From contig OY783198.1 of assembly GCA_963678675.1 (NCBI GenBank), positions 12,534,580 through 12,598,579 on the forward strand: DNA of 64,000 nucleotides. The letters are read 5' to 3'. The notes under the pieces are model-generated. The model was not told the DNA's origin. It did not search any database and saw only the letters and a list, made by a program, of their open reading frames with translations. Positions 1 to 10,116 of the stretch are shown one piece after another. The DNA is from Xiphydria camelus (taxonomy: Eukaryota > Arthropoda > Insecta > Hymenoptera > Xiphydriidae). A program made the translations under genes and the position numbers. Position 1 is the first letter of the stretch. Every line of letters starts with the position of its first letter.

Positions 1-648
1 ACATGTATACATATTCTTCTGATGAATAAATTCCAAAAAGTAGTGCAATCCCCCCACAAAAGCAGACTCTCTTTAAAAAAAGGCGGCATGTTCATTCAGT
101 GCCAACGAAAATTGAAACGTAAAATACTCTCCAAAAAAGATTTGAAATCAATTAAAATCGCCATGTTCAAGATTTATATAAAAAATAAGGCATCGTTTGA
201 AAGTAAAAATTATTGTAAATCAAGTTACTACAAAATTCGACTAAAAAAATTTATAAAAAAATGTTAATAAAAAAGAACGCCGTATTTTTTTTCAAAATAA
301 AAAATTCAGACAGAATTATACTCGATGTTTATGCACTTATGATTTGAAATAAATTCATACACTCTCTTATATGATACCACCAGTATACCGAATGTCGTAC
401 GGGAAACCGATCAGGCAGGGGCCTTCTGAATTTCTTTTAATTTGACTTCGGCAGTGCAATTTATGAATCATTCTAGCACCGTCCAAGCACTGCCAAATAT
501 TCGGTATATTGGACAAAATATGAAAACTTGCACGCGGCAAGTTCTTTTTTATTAATTTTTTTCAATAATTTTTTTTATAAATTTTTTTAGTCGAATTTTG
601 TAGTAACGATTTACAATAATTTTCCTGTCAAATGATGCCCTTTCCTTT
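1..648 (+). repeat. Satellite monomer 0 (partial), left-arm class A
   Basis: The window opens inside a monomer, just before the left arm of the long inverted repeat. It has A-class markers: TTCTGATG, GTGCAATC, TTGAAACG, AAAATCGCC and AAGAACGCCG. This class does not reappear complete until the second half of the window, so the sequence left of the window is probably mosaic-type. Confidence 0.9.
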
Positions 649-774
649 TTATACATAAATCTTGAACATGATCTTAATTGACTTCAAATCTCTTTTGAAG
701 AGTATTTTACGTATCAATTTTTGTTGGCAGTGGATGAACATGCCGCCTTTTATACAGAGAATCTGCTTTTGTGG
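54..774. repeat. Long imperfect inverted repeat (~230-240 bp arms, ~250 bp loop)
   Basis: The left arm is 54-282 and the right arm 534-774. The reverse complement of the right arm aligns with the left arm from CCACAAAAGCAGA to AAAAAAGAAC, at about 85% identity by eye with small indels. The most conserved core is TACTACAAAATTCGACTAA followed by an A-rich tract. Because of the symmetry, both strands translate to related lysine-rich peptides containing DLKSIK and KIRLKKFIKK. The element recurs in every monomer, from +760 of one phase point to +125 after the next. It resembles a foldback or MITE-like element captured in the monomer, but I see no target-site duplication and no recognised terminal motif, so the origin is inference. 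An RNA from either strand could form a long hairpin. Confidence 0.9.
283..533. repeat. Loop of the long inverted repeat, with nested short stems
   Basis: The loop holds two nested inverted pairs: ATACCGAAT at 385-393 with ATTCGGTAT at 499-507, and GGCAGTGC at 450-457 with GCACTGCC at 487-494. They could extend the outer hairpin inward. The monomers at 39884 and 56127 change GCACTGCC to GCGCTGCC, which turns one pair into a G-T (RNA: G-U) pair. No gene or recognised regulatory site is visible here. Confidence 0.7.
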
Positions 775-796
775 AGGTAAAGTATTACGGGAGAAC

Positions 797-822
797 TTCT
801 GCCGAAATTGTTGCCGGCAGAA
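797..822. repeat. Perfect 8-bp stem-loop with 10-nt loop
   Basis: TTCTGCCG at 797-804 pairs with CGGCAGAA at 815-822 around AAATTGTTGC. It recurs at +148 to +173 of every monomer. Seventeen of the 47 scorable copies have C to T at the seventh stem base (TTCTGTCG), which in RNA would keep a U-G pair. It has no downstream U run and is not a bacterial terminator; its function is unknown. Confidence 0.7.
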
Positions 823-1143
823 TGCGACCGCCCATAGGTGAACGAGGCGTAACACAAAATGCGTCACGGGACGCCTGTTAGATGTAAAACATCGAAATCT
901 TCTTTGCGGAAAGTAGGCGATAGGAAGGATGGACCACGCGTCTGTCGAAAGAACACATGAGCCAGTGCGCAACTATACTTTATAACTGTGAACTAATAAA
1001 CGGTACGAACCGTTGTGTCGAATTTCGTTTATCGCGAGACGAACCGGTGGCAGAGTTAAGAGAGAGTAAACTAAATGCGTTTTTTCGATTAGACAAGTTA
1101 GGGTCAAGTGGTGTAAAAACGAGACTAGAAATGTGTTGGATAA
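823..1143. other. GC-richer segment of the monomer without internal repeats
   Basis: This is the only part of the monomer that is not clearly AT-rich. It contains conserved ACGCGT, TCGCGA and ACCGGT hexamers and a direct repeat ACGAACCG (1005-1012 and 1039-1046). It also contains most of the class-defining middle variants: TTTCGTTT or TTTTGTTT, GAGAGTA or GAGAATA, and TTTCGATT or TTTCAATT. I recognise no coding domain or RNA gene. It may be the remnant of the original unique sequence between two foldback elements. Confidence 0.55.
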
Positions 1144-1250
1144 AAACGAGACACTCGTATAAATCATACTAAAATACATTGAGTTCACAAGTTCGATTTT
1201 TAAACTCAAACTAAATGTATTTTGGTATGATTTGTACGAGTGTCTCGTTT
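1144..1250. repeat. Second inverted repeat (~42/48 bp arms, 17-bp spacer)
   Basis: The left arm 1144-1185 and right arm 1203-1250 are complementary, except for an extra AACTAA in the right arm and two mismatches in the 37-bp core. Both arms end in AAACGAGACACTCGTA read inward. Because of this symmetry both strands encode TRHSYKSY. It lies at +495 to +601 in every monomer. A transposon terminal-repeat origin is possible, but no flanking TA or other target duplication is visible. Confidence 0.88.
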
Positions 1251-1408
1251 CGATGGCAAACTCCAACTTTTGAATTTCCCTGACATTTGGCAGGAAGTGG
1301 TTGGGTCGGTCCTATAGTCATTCATATGTACTTAATAATAAAAAGCTATTCTCCTACATGTATACATATTCTCCTGATGAATAAATTCCAAAAAGTAGTG
1401 TAATCCCC
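1251..1408. other. Spacer between the two inverted repeats
   Basis: This holds no recognised gene. It contains the palindrome ATGTATACAT (lost in D-class monomers, which read ATGTATACCT) and a conserved CATATG. It also contains GTGCAATC in A/M/D classes or GTGTAATC in B classes, the base that opens or closes a short plus-strand ORF. Confidence 0.5.
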
Positions 1409-1999
1409 CCACAAAAGTAGACTCTCTTTAAAAAAAGGCGGCATGTTCATTCAGTGCCAACGAAAATTGATACGTAAAATACTCTCCAAAAAAATTTGAA
1501 ATCAATTAAAGTCGCCATGTTCAAGATTTATATAAAAAATAAGGCATCGTTTGAAAGTAAAAATTATTGTAAATCAAGTTACTACAAAATTCGACTAAAA
1601 AAATTTATAAAAAAATGTTAATAAAAAAGGCCGTATTTTTTTTCAAAATAAAAAATTCAGACAGAATTATACTCGATGTTTATGCACTTATGATTTGAAA
1701 TAAATTCATACACTCTCTTATATGATACCACCAGTATACCGAATGTCGTACGGGAAACCGATCAGGCAGGGGCCTTCTGAATTTCTTTTAATTTGACTTC
1801 GGCAGTGCAATTTATGAATCATTCTAGCACCGTCCAAGCACTGCCAAATATTCGGTATATTGGACAAAATATGAAAACTTGCACGCGGCAAGTTCTTTTT
1901 TATTAATTTTTTTCAATAATTTTTTTTATAAATTTTTTTAGTCGAATTTTGTAGTAACGATTTACAATAATTTTCCTGTCAAATGATGCCCTTTCCTTT

Positions 2000-3354
2000 T
2001 TATACATAAATCTTGAACATGATCTTAATTGACTTCAAATCTCTTTTGAAGAGTATTTTACGTATCAATTTTTGTTGGCAGTGGATGAACATGCCGCCTT
2101 TTATACAGAGAATCTGCTTTTGTGGAGGTAAAGTATTACGGGAGAACTTCTGTCGAAATTGTTGCCGGCAGAATGCGACCGCCCATAGGTGAACGAGGCG
2201 TAACACAAAATGCGTCACGGGACGCCTGTTAGATGTAAAACATCGAAATCTTCTTTGCGGAAAGTAGGCGATAGGAAGGATGGACCACGCGTCTGTCGAA
2301 AGAACACATGAGCCAGTGCGCAACTATACTTTATAACTGTGAACTAATAAACGGTACGAACCGTTGTGTCGAATTTCGTTTATCGCGAGACGAACCGGTG
2401 GCAGAGTTAAGAGAGAGTAAACTAAATGCGTTTTTTCGATTAGACAAGTTAGGGTCAAGTGGTGTAAAAACGAGACTAGAAATGTGTTGGATAAAAACGA
2501 GACACTCGTATAAATCATACTAAAATACATTGAGTTCACAAGTTCGATTTTTAAACTCAAACTAAATGTATTTTGGTATGATTTGTACGAGTGTCTCGTT
2601 TCGATGGCAAACTCCAACTTTTGAATTTCCCTGACATTTGGCAGGAAGTGGTTGGGTCGGTCCTATAGTCATTCATATGTACTTAATAATAAAAAGCTAT
2701 TCTCCTACATGTATACATATTCTTCTGATGAATAAATTCCAAAAAGTAGTGCAATCCCCCCACAAAAGCAGACTCTCTTTAAAAAAAGGCGGCATGTTCA
2801 TTCAGTGCCAACGAAAATTGATACGTAAAATACTCTCCAAAAAAGATTTGAAATCAATTAAAGTCGCCATGTTCAAGATTTATATAAAAAATAAGGCATC
2901 GTTTGAAAGTAAAAATTATTGTAAATCAAGTTACTACAAAATTCGACTAAAAAAATTTATAAAAAAATGTTAATAAAAAAGAACGCCGTATTTTTTTTCA
3001 AAATAAAAAATTCAGACAGAATTATACTCGATGTTTATGCACTTATGATTTGAAATAAATTCATACACTCTCTTATATGATACCACCAGTATACCGAATG
3101 TCGTACGGGAAACCGATCAGGCAGGGGCCTTCTGAATTTCTTTTAATTTGACTTCGGCAGTGCAATTTATGAATCATTCTAGCACCGTCCAAGCACTGCC
3201 AAATATTCGGTATATTGGACAAAATATGAAAACTTGCACGCGGCAAGTTCTTTTTTATTAATTTTTTTCAATAATTTTTTTTATAAATTTTTTTAGTCGA
3301 ATTTTGTAGTAACGATTTACAATAATTTTCCTGTCAAATGATGCCCTTTCCTTT
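2000..3354 (+). repeat. Satellite monomer 2, type R/M, 1,355 bp
   Basis: R middle with TTCTGTCG in the small stem. The M left arm mixes classes: A-like at both ends (TTCTGATG, GTGCAATC, AAGAACGCCG) and B-like in the centre (TTGATACG, AAAGTCGCC). Confidence 0.93.
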
Positions 3355-4706
3355 TTATACATAAATCTTGAACATGATCTTAATTGACTTCAAATCTCTT
3401 TTGAAGAGTATTTTACGTATCAATTTTTGTTGGCAGTGGATGAACATGCCGCCTTTTATACAGAGAATCTGCTTTTGTGGAGGTAAAGTATTACGGGAGA
3501 ACTTCTGCCGAAATTGTTGCCGGCAGAATGCGACCGCCCATAGGTGAACGAGGCGTAACACAAAATGCGTCACGGGACGCCTGTTAGATGTAAAACATCG
3601 AAATCTTCTTTGCGGAAAGTAGGCGATAGGAAGGATGGACCACGCGTCTGTCGAAAGAACACATGAGCCAGTGCGCAACTATACTTTATAACTGTGAACT
3701 AATAAACGGTACGAACCGTTGTGTCGAATTTCGTTTATCGCGAGACGAACCGGTGGCAGAGTTAAGAGAGAATAAACTAAATGCGTTTTTTCAATTAGAC
3801 AAGTTAGGGTCAAGTGGTGTAAAAACGAGACTAGAAATGTGTTGGATAAAAACGAGACACTCGTATAAATCATACTAAAATACATTGAGTTCACAAGTTC
3901 GATTTTTAAACTCAAACTAAATGTATTTTGGTATGATTTGTACGAGTGTCTCGTTTCGATGGCAAACTCCAACTTTTGAATTTCCCTGACATTTGGCAGG
4001 AAGTGGTTGGGTCGGTCCTATAGTCATTCATATGTACTTAATAATAAAAAGCTATTCTCCTACATGTATACCTATTCTTCTGATGAATAAATTCCAAAAA
4101 GTAGTGCAATCCCCCCACAAAAGCAGACTCTCTTTAAAAAAAGGCGGCATGTTCATTCAGTGCCAACGAAAATTGAAACGTAAAATACTCTCCAAAAAAG
4201 ATTGGAAATCAATTAAAATCGCCATGTTCAAGATTTATATGAAAAATAAGGCATCGTTTGAAAGTAAAAATTATTGTAAATCAAGTTACTACAAAATTCG
4301 ACTAAAAAAATTTATAAAAAAATGTTAATAAAAAAGGCCGTATTTTTTTTCAAAATAAAAAATTCAGACAGAATTATACTCGATGTTTATGCACTTATGA
4401 TTTGAAATAAATTCATACACTCTCTTATATGATACCACCAGTATACCGAATGTCGTACGGGAAACCGATCAGGCAGGGGCCTTCTGAATTTCTTTTAATT
4501 TGACTTCGGCAGTGCAATTTATGAATCATTCTAGCACCGTCCAAGCACTGCCAAATATTCGGTATATTGGACAAAATATGAAAACTTGCACGCGGCAAGT
4601 TCTTTTTTATTAATTTTTTTCAATAATTTTTTTTATAAATTTTTTTAGTCGAATTTTGTAGTAACGATTTACAATAATTTTCCTGTCAAATGATGCCCTT
4701 TCCTTT
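3355..4706 (+). repeat. Satellite monomer 3, type N/D, 1,352 bp
   Basis: N middle (TTTCGTTT, GAGAATA, TTTCAATT). The D left arm has ATACCTATTC, TTGAAACG, GATTGGAAATC, TATATGAAAA and AAGGCCG. The GATTGG change is shared only with monomer 8. Confidence 0.93.
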
Positions 4707-6058
4707 TTATACATAAATCTTGAACATGATCTTAATTGACTTCAAATCTCTTTTGAAGAGTATTTTACGTATCAATTTTTGTTGGCAGTGGATGAACATG
4801 CCGCCTTTTATACAGAGAATCTGCTTTTGTGGAGGTAAAGTATTACGGGAGAACTTCTGCCGAAATTGTTGCCGGCAGAATGCGACCGCCCATAGGTGAA
4901 CGAGGCGTAACACAAAATGCGTCACGGGACGCCTGTTAGATGTAAAACATCGAAATCTTCTTTGCGGAAAGTAGGCGATAGGAAGGATGGACCACGCGTC
5001 TGTCGAAAGAACACATGAGCCAGTGCGCAACTATACTTTATAACTGTGAACTAATAAACGGTACGAACCGTTGTGTCGAATTTTGTTTATCGCGAGACGA
5101 ACCGGTGGCAGAGTTAAGAGAGAATAAACTAAATGCGTTTTTTCAATTAGACAAGTTAGGGTCAAGTGGTGTAAAAACGAGACTAGAAATGTGTTGGATA
5201 AAAACGAGACACTCGTATAAATCATACTAAAATACATTGAGTTCACAAGTTCGATTTTTAAACTCAAACTAAATGTATTTTGGTATGATTTGTACGAGTG
5301 TCTCGTTTCGATGGCAAACTCCAACTTTTGAATTTCCCTGACATTTGGCAGGAAGTGGTTGGGTCGGTCCTATAGTCATTCATATGTACTTAATAATAAA
5401 AAGCTATTCTCCTACATGTATACATATTCTCCTGATGAATAAATTCCAAAAAGTAGTGTAATCCCCCCACAAAAGCAGACTCTCTTTAAAAAAAGGCGGC
5501 ATGTTCATTCAGTGCCAACGAAAATTGATACGTAAAATACTCTCCAAAAAAGATTTGAAATCAATTAAAGTCGCCATGTTCAAGATTTATATAAAAAATA
5601 AGGCATCGTTTGAAAGTAAAAATTATTGTAAATCAAGTTACTACAAAATTCGACTAAAAAAATTTATAAAAAAATGTTAATAAAAAAGGCCGTATTTTTT
5701 TTCAAAATAAAAAATTCAGACAGAATTATACTCGATGTTTATGCACTTATGATTTGAAATAAATTCATACACTCTCTTATATGATACCACCAGTATACCG
5801 AATGTCGTACGGGAAACCGATCAGGCAGGGGCCTTCTGAATTTCTTTTCATTTGACTTCGGCAGTGCAATTTATGAATCATTCTAGCACCGTCCAAGCAC
5901 TGCCAAATATTCGGTATATTGGACAAAATATGAAAACTTGCACGCGGCAAGTTCTTTTTTATTAATTTTTTTCAATAATTTTTTTTATAAATTTTTTTAG
6001 TCGAATTTTGTAGTAACGATTTACAATAATTTTCCTGTCAAATGATGCCCTTTCCTTT
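4707..6058 (+). repeat. Satellite monomer 4, type C/B, 1,352 bp
   Basis: C middle (TTTTGTTT, GAGAATA, TTTCAATT) with the linked NKIR codon change on the minus strand. Standard B left arm. Private change A to C at 5849 in the loop. Confidence 0.93.
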
Positions 6059-7409
6059 TTATACATAAATCTTGAACATGATCTTAATTGACTTCAAATC
6101 TCTTTTGAAGAGTATTTTACGTATCAATTTTTGTTGGCAGTGGATGAACATGCCGCCTTTTATACAGAGAATCTGCTTTTGTGGAGGTAAAGTATTACGG
6201 GAGAACTTCTGCCGAAATTGTTGCCGGCAGAATGCGACCGCCCATAGGTGAACGAGGCGTAACACAAAATCCGTCACGGGACGCCTGTTAGATGTAAAAC
6301 ATCGAAATCTTCTTTGCGGAAAGTAGGCGATAGGAAGGATGGACCACGCGTCTGTCGAAAGAACACATGAGCCAGTGCGCAACTATACTTTATAACTGTG
6401 AACTAATAAACGGTACGAACCGTTGTGTCGAATTTCGTTTATCGCGAGACGAACCGGTGGCAGAGTTAAGAGAGAGTAAACTAAATGCGTTTTTTCGATT
6501 AGACAAGTTAGGGTCAAGTGGTGTAAAAACGAGACTAGAAATGTGTTGGATAAAAACGAGACACTCGTATAAATCATACTAAAATACATTGAGTTCACAA
6601 GTTCGATTTTTAAACTCAAACTAAATGTATTTTGGTATGATTTGTACGAGTGTCTCGTTTCGATGGCAAACTCCAACTTTTGAATTTCCCTGACATTTGG
6701 CAGGAAGTGGTTGGGTCGGTCCTATAGTCATTCATATGTACTTAATAATAAAAAGCTATTCTCCTACATGTATACATATTCTCCTGATGAATAAATTCCA
6801 AAAAGTAGTGTAATCCCCCCACAAAAGTAGACTCTCTTTAAAAAAAGGCGGCATGTTCATTCAGTGCCAACGAAAATTGATACGTAAAATACTCTCCAAA
6901 AAAATTTGAAATCAATTAAAGTCGCCATGTTCAAGATTTATATAAAAAATAAGGCATCGTTTGAAAGTAAAAATTATTGTAAATCAAGTTACTACAAAAT
7001 TCGACTAAAAAAATTTATAAAAAAATGTTAATAAAAAAGGCCGTATTTTTTTTCAAAATAAAAAATTCAGACAGAATTATACTCGATGTTTATGCACTTA
7101 TGATTTGAAATAAATTCATACACTCTCTTATATGATACCACCAGTATACCGAATGTCGTACGGGAAACCGATCAGGCAGGGGCCTTCTGAATTTCTTTTA
7201 ATTTGACTTCGGCAGTGCAATTTATGAATCATTCTAGCACCGTCCAAGCACTGCCAAATATTCGGTATATTGGACAAAATATGAAAACTTGCACGCGGCA
7301 AGTTCTTTTTTATTAATTTTTTTCAATAATTTTTTTTATAAATTTTTTTAGTCGAATTTTGTAGTAACGATTTACAATAATTTTCCTGTCAAATGATGCC
7401 CTTTCCTTT
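6059..7409 (+). repeat. Satellite monomer 5, type R/B-prime, 1,351 bp
   Basis: Counterpart of monomer 1 at 5,410 bp. Private G to C at 6271 (AATCCGTCACGG). It carries the AAAAGTAGAC variant and the 1-bp deletion of B-prime. Confidence 0.93.
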
Positions 7410-8764
7410 TTATACATAAATCTTGAACATGATCTTAATTGACTTCAAATCTCTTTTGAAGAGTATTTTACGTATCAATTTTTGTTGGCAGTGGATGAAC
7501 ATGCCGCCTTTTATACAGAGAATCTGCTTTTGTGGAGGTAAAGTATTACGGGAGAACTTCTGTCGAAATTGTTGCCGGCAGAATGCGACCGCCCATAGGT
7601 GAACGAGGCGTAACACAAAATGCGTCACGGGACGCCTGTTAGATGTAAAACATCGAAATCTTCTTTGCGGAAAGTAGGCGATAGGAAGGATGGACCACGC
7701 GTCTGTCGAAAGAACACATGAGCCAGTGCGCAACTATACTTTATAACTGTGAACTAATAAACGGTACGAACCGTTGTGTCGAATTTCGTTTATCGCGAGA
7801 CGAACCGGTGGCAGAGTTAAGAGAGAGTAAACTAAATGCGTTTTTTCGATTAGACAAGTTAGGGTCAAGTGGTGTAAAAACGAGACTAGAAATGTGTTGG
7901 ATAAAAACGAGACACTCGTATAAATCATACTAAAATACATTGAGTTCACAAGTTCGATTTTTAAACTCAAACTAAATGTATTTTGGTATGATTTGTACGA
8001 GTGTCTCGTTTCGATGGCAAACTCCAACTTTTGAATTTCCCTGACATTTGGCAGGAAGTGGTTGGGTCGGTCCTATAGTCATTCATATGTACTTAATAAT
8101 AAAAAGCTATTCTCCTACATGTATACATATTCTTCTGATGAATAAATTCCAAAAAGTAGTGCAATCCCCCCACAAAAGCAGACTCTCTTTAAAAAAAGGC
8201 GGCATGTTCATTCAGTGCCAACGAAAATTGATACGTAAAATACTCTCCAAAAAAGATTTGAAATCAATTAAAGTCGCCATGTTCAAGATTTATATAAAAA
8301 ATAAGGCATCGTTTGAAAGTAAAAATTATTGTAAATCAAGTTACTACAAAATTCGACTAAAAAAATTTATAAAAAAATGTTAATAAAAAAGAACGCCGTA
8401 TTTTTTTTCAAAATAAAAAATTCAGACAGAATTATACTCGATGTTTATGCACTTATGATTTGAAATAAATTCATACACTCTCTTATATGATACCACCAGT
8501 ATACCGAATGTCGTACGGGAAACCGATCAGGCAGGGGCCTTCTGAATTTCTTTTAATTTGACTTCGGCAGTGCAATTTATGAATCATTCTAGCACCGTCC
8601 AAGCACTGCCAAATATTCGGTATATTGGACAAAATATGAAAACTTGCACGCGGCAAGTTCTTTTTTATTAATTTTTTTCAATAATTTTTTTTATAAATTT
8701 TTTTAGTCGAATTTTGTAGTAACGATTTACAATAATTTTCCTGTCAAATGATGCCCTTTCCTTT
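7410..8764 (+). repeat. Satellite monomer 6, type R/M, 1,355 bp
   Basis: Counterpart of monomer 2, including TTCTGTCG in the small stem and the mixed M left arm. Confidence 0.93.
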
Positions 8765-10116
8765 TTATACATAAATCTTGAACATGATCTTAATTGACTT
8801 CAAATCTCTTTTGAAGAGTATTTTACGTATCAATTTTTGTTGGCAGTGGATGAACATGCCGCCTTTTATACAGAGAATCTGCTTTTGTGGAGGTAAAGTA
8901 TTACGGGAGAACTTCTGCCGAAATTGTTGCCGGCAGAATGCGACCGCCCATAGGTGAACGAGGCGTAACACAAAATGCGTCACGGGACGCCTGTTAGATG
9001 TAAAACATCGAAATCTTCTTTGCGGAAAGTAGGCGATAGGAAGGATGGACCACGCGTCTGTCGAAAGAACACATGAGCCAGTGCGCAACTATACTTTATA
9101 ACTGTGAACTAATAAACGGTACGAACCGTTGTGTCGAATTTCGTTTATCGCGAGACGAACCGGTGGCAGAGTTAAGAGAGAATAAACTAAATGCGTTTTT
9201 TCAATTAGACAAGTTAGGGTCAAGTGGTGTAAAAACGAGACTAGAAATGTGTTGGATAAAAACGAGACACTCGTATAAATCATACTAAAATACATTGAGT
9301 TCACAAGTTCGATTTTTAAACTCAAACTAAATGTATTTTGGTATGATTTGTACGAGTGTCTCGTTTCGATGGCAAACTCCAACTTTTGAATTTCCCTGAC
9401 ATTTGGCAGGAAGTGGTTGGGTCGGTCCTATAGTCATTCATATGTACTTAATAATAAAAAGCTATTCTCCTACATGTATACCTATTCTTCTGATGAATAA
9501 ATTCCAAAAAGTAGTGCAATCCCCCCACAAAAGCAGACTCTCTTTAAAAAAAGGCGGCATGTTCATTCAGTGCCAACGAAAATTGAAACGTAAAATACTC
9601 TCCAAAAAAGATTTGAAATCAATTAAAATCGCCATGTTCAAGATTTATATGAAAAATAAGGCATCGTTTGAAAGTAAAAATTATTGTAAATCAAGTTACT
9701 ACAAAATTCGACTAAAAAAATTTATAAAAAAATGTTAATAAAAAAGGCCGTATTTTTTTTCAAAATAAAAAATTCAGACAGAATTATACTCGATGTTTAT
9801 GCACTTATGATTTGAAATAAATTCATACACTCTCTTATATGATACCACCAGTATACCGAATGTCGTACGGGAAACCGATCAGGCAGGGGCCTTCTGAATT
9901 TCTTTTAATTTGACTTCGGCAGTGCAATTTATGAATCATTCTAGCACCGTCCAAGCACTGCCAAATATTCGGTATATTGGACAAAATATGAAAACTTGCA
10001 CGCGGCAAGTTCTTTTTTATTAATTTTTTTCAATAATTTTTTTTATAAATTTTTTTAGTCGAATTTTGTAGTAACGATTTACAATAATTTTCCTGTCAAA
10101 TGATGCCCTTTCCTTT
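8765..10116 (+). repeat. Satellite monomer 7, type N/D, 1,352 bp
   Basis: N middle and D left arm but with the common GATTTGAAATC. It and monomer 8 are the adjacent pair that makes HOR copy 2 five monomers long. Confidence 0.92.

Larger units (their letters stand above)
649..1999 (+). repeat. Satellite monomer 1, type R/B-prime, 1,351 bp
   Basis: R middle (TTTCGTTT, GAGAGTA, TTTCGATT). The B-prime left arm has CTCCTGATG, GTGTAATC, AAAAGTAGAC, TTGATACG, a 1-bp deletion giving AAAAAAATTTG, AAAGTCGCC and AAGGCCG. First unit of HOR copy 1. Confidence 0.93.
649..6058 (+). repeat. Higher-order repeat copy 1 (four monomers, 5,410 bp)
   Basis: Four consecutive monomers of 1,351, 1,355, 1,352 and 1,352 bp carry distinct linked variants in the order R/B-prime, R/M, N/D, C/B. 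The same order and lengths recur three more times downstream, which defines a higher-order repeat. Private changes include TTTTCATTTG at 5849 in the last monomer, so this copy is not a simple duplicate of the others. Confidence 0.9.

Noticed and set aside
171..186. TATA box (TTTATATAAAAAAT) in the left foldback arm
   Set aside because: Expected by chance in such AT-rich DNA, lost in D-class units (TATATGAAAA), and no initiator or transcript evidence.
394..410. CENP-B box-like motif near CGTACGGG
   Set aside because: The required TTCG and central A do not align with the CGGG; the other CGGG occurrences in the monomer also fail.
54..774. Foldback as an intact MITE with target-site duplication
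   Set aside because: No matching direct repeat flanks the arms and no known terminal motif is recognised, so only the foldback structure is claimed.
649..972. Minus-strand ORF of 107 codons, present in nearly every monomer
   Set aside because: Its C-terminal half lies on a foldback arm and it has no recognisable domain, membrane segment or signal. It is closed by a stop in monomer 21, and its conservation equals that of the surrounding noncoding DNA.
1001..1060. tRNA-like or Pol III internal promoter in the GC-richer segment
   Set aside because: GTGTCGAATTTCG only loosely resembles a B box, there is no A box at the right distance and no cloverleaf could be drawn.
1106..1113. Telomere-like TTAGGG within AAGTTAGGGTC
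   Set aside because: A single occurrence per monomer, not tandem.
957..1172. Plus-strand ORF of 71 codons (80 in units with the GCGCACTATAC deletion)
   Set aside because: A 1-bp deletion merely changes which upstream ATG is in frame. It ends in the hairpin arm and has no domain; it is antisense to the two minus-strand frames.
973..1266. Minus-strand ORF of 97 codons spanning the second inverted repeat
   Set aside because: It reads straight through the hairpin (so TRHSYKSY appears on both strands), overlaps a plus-strand ORF over most of that ORF's length, is frameshifted in monomer 46 and altered in monomer 37, and matches no family I know.
2638..2973. Plus-strand ORF of 111 codons, lysine-rich C-terminus
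   Set aside because: Open only in classes with GTGCAATC; B-class units have GTGTAATC, a stop. The lysine-rich tail comes from A-rich foldback-arm DNA and has a mirror peptide on the other strand.
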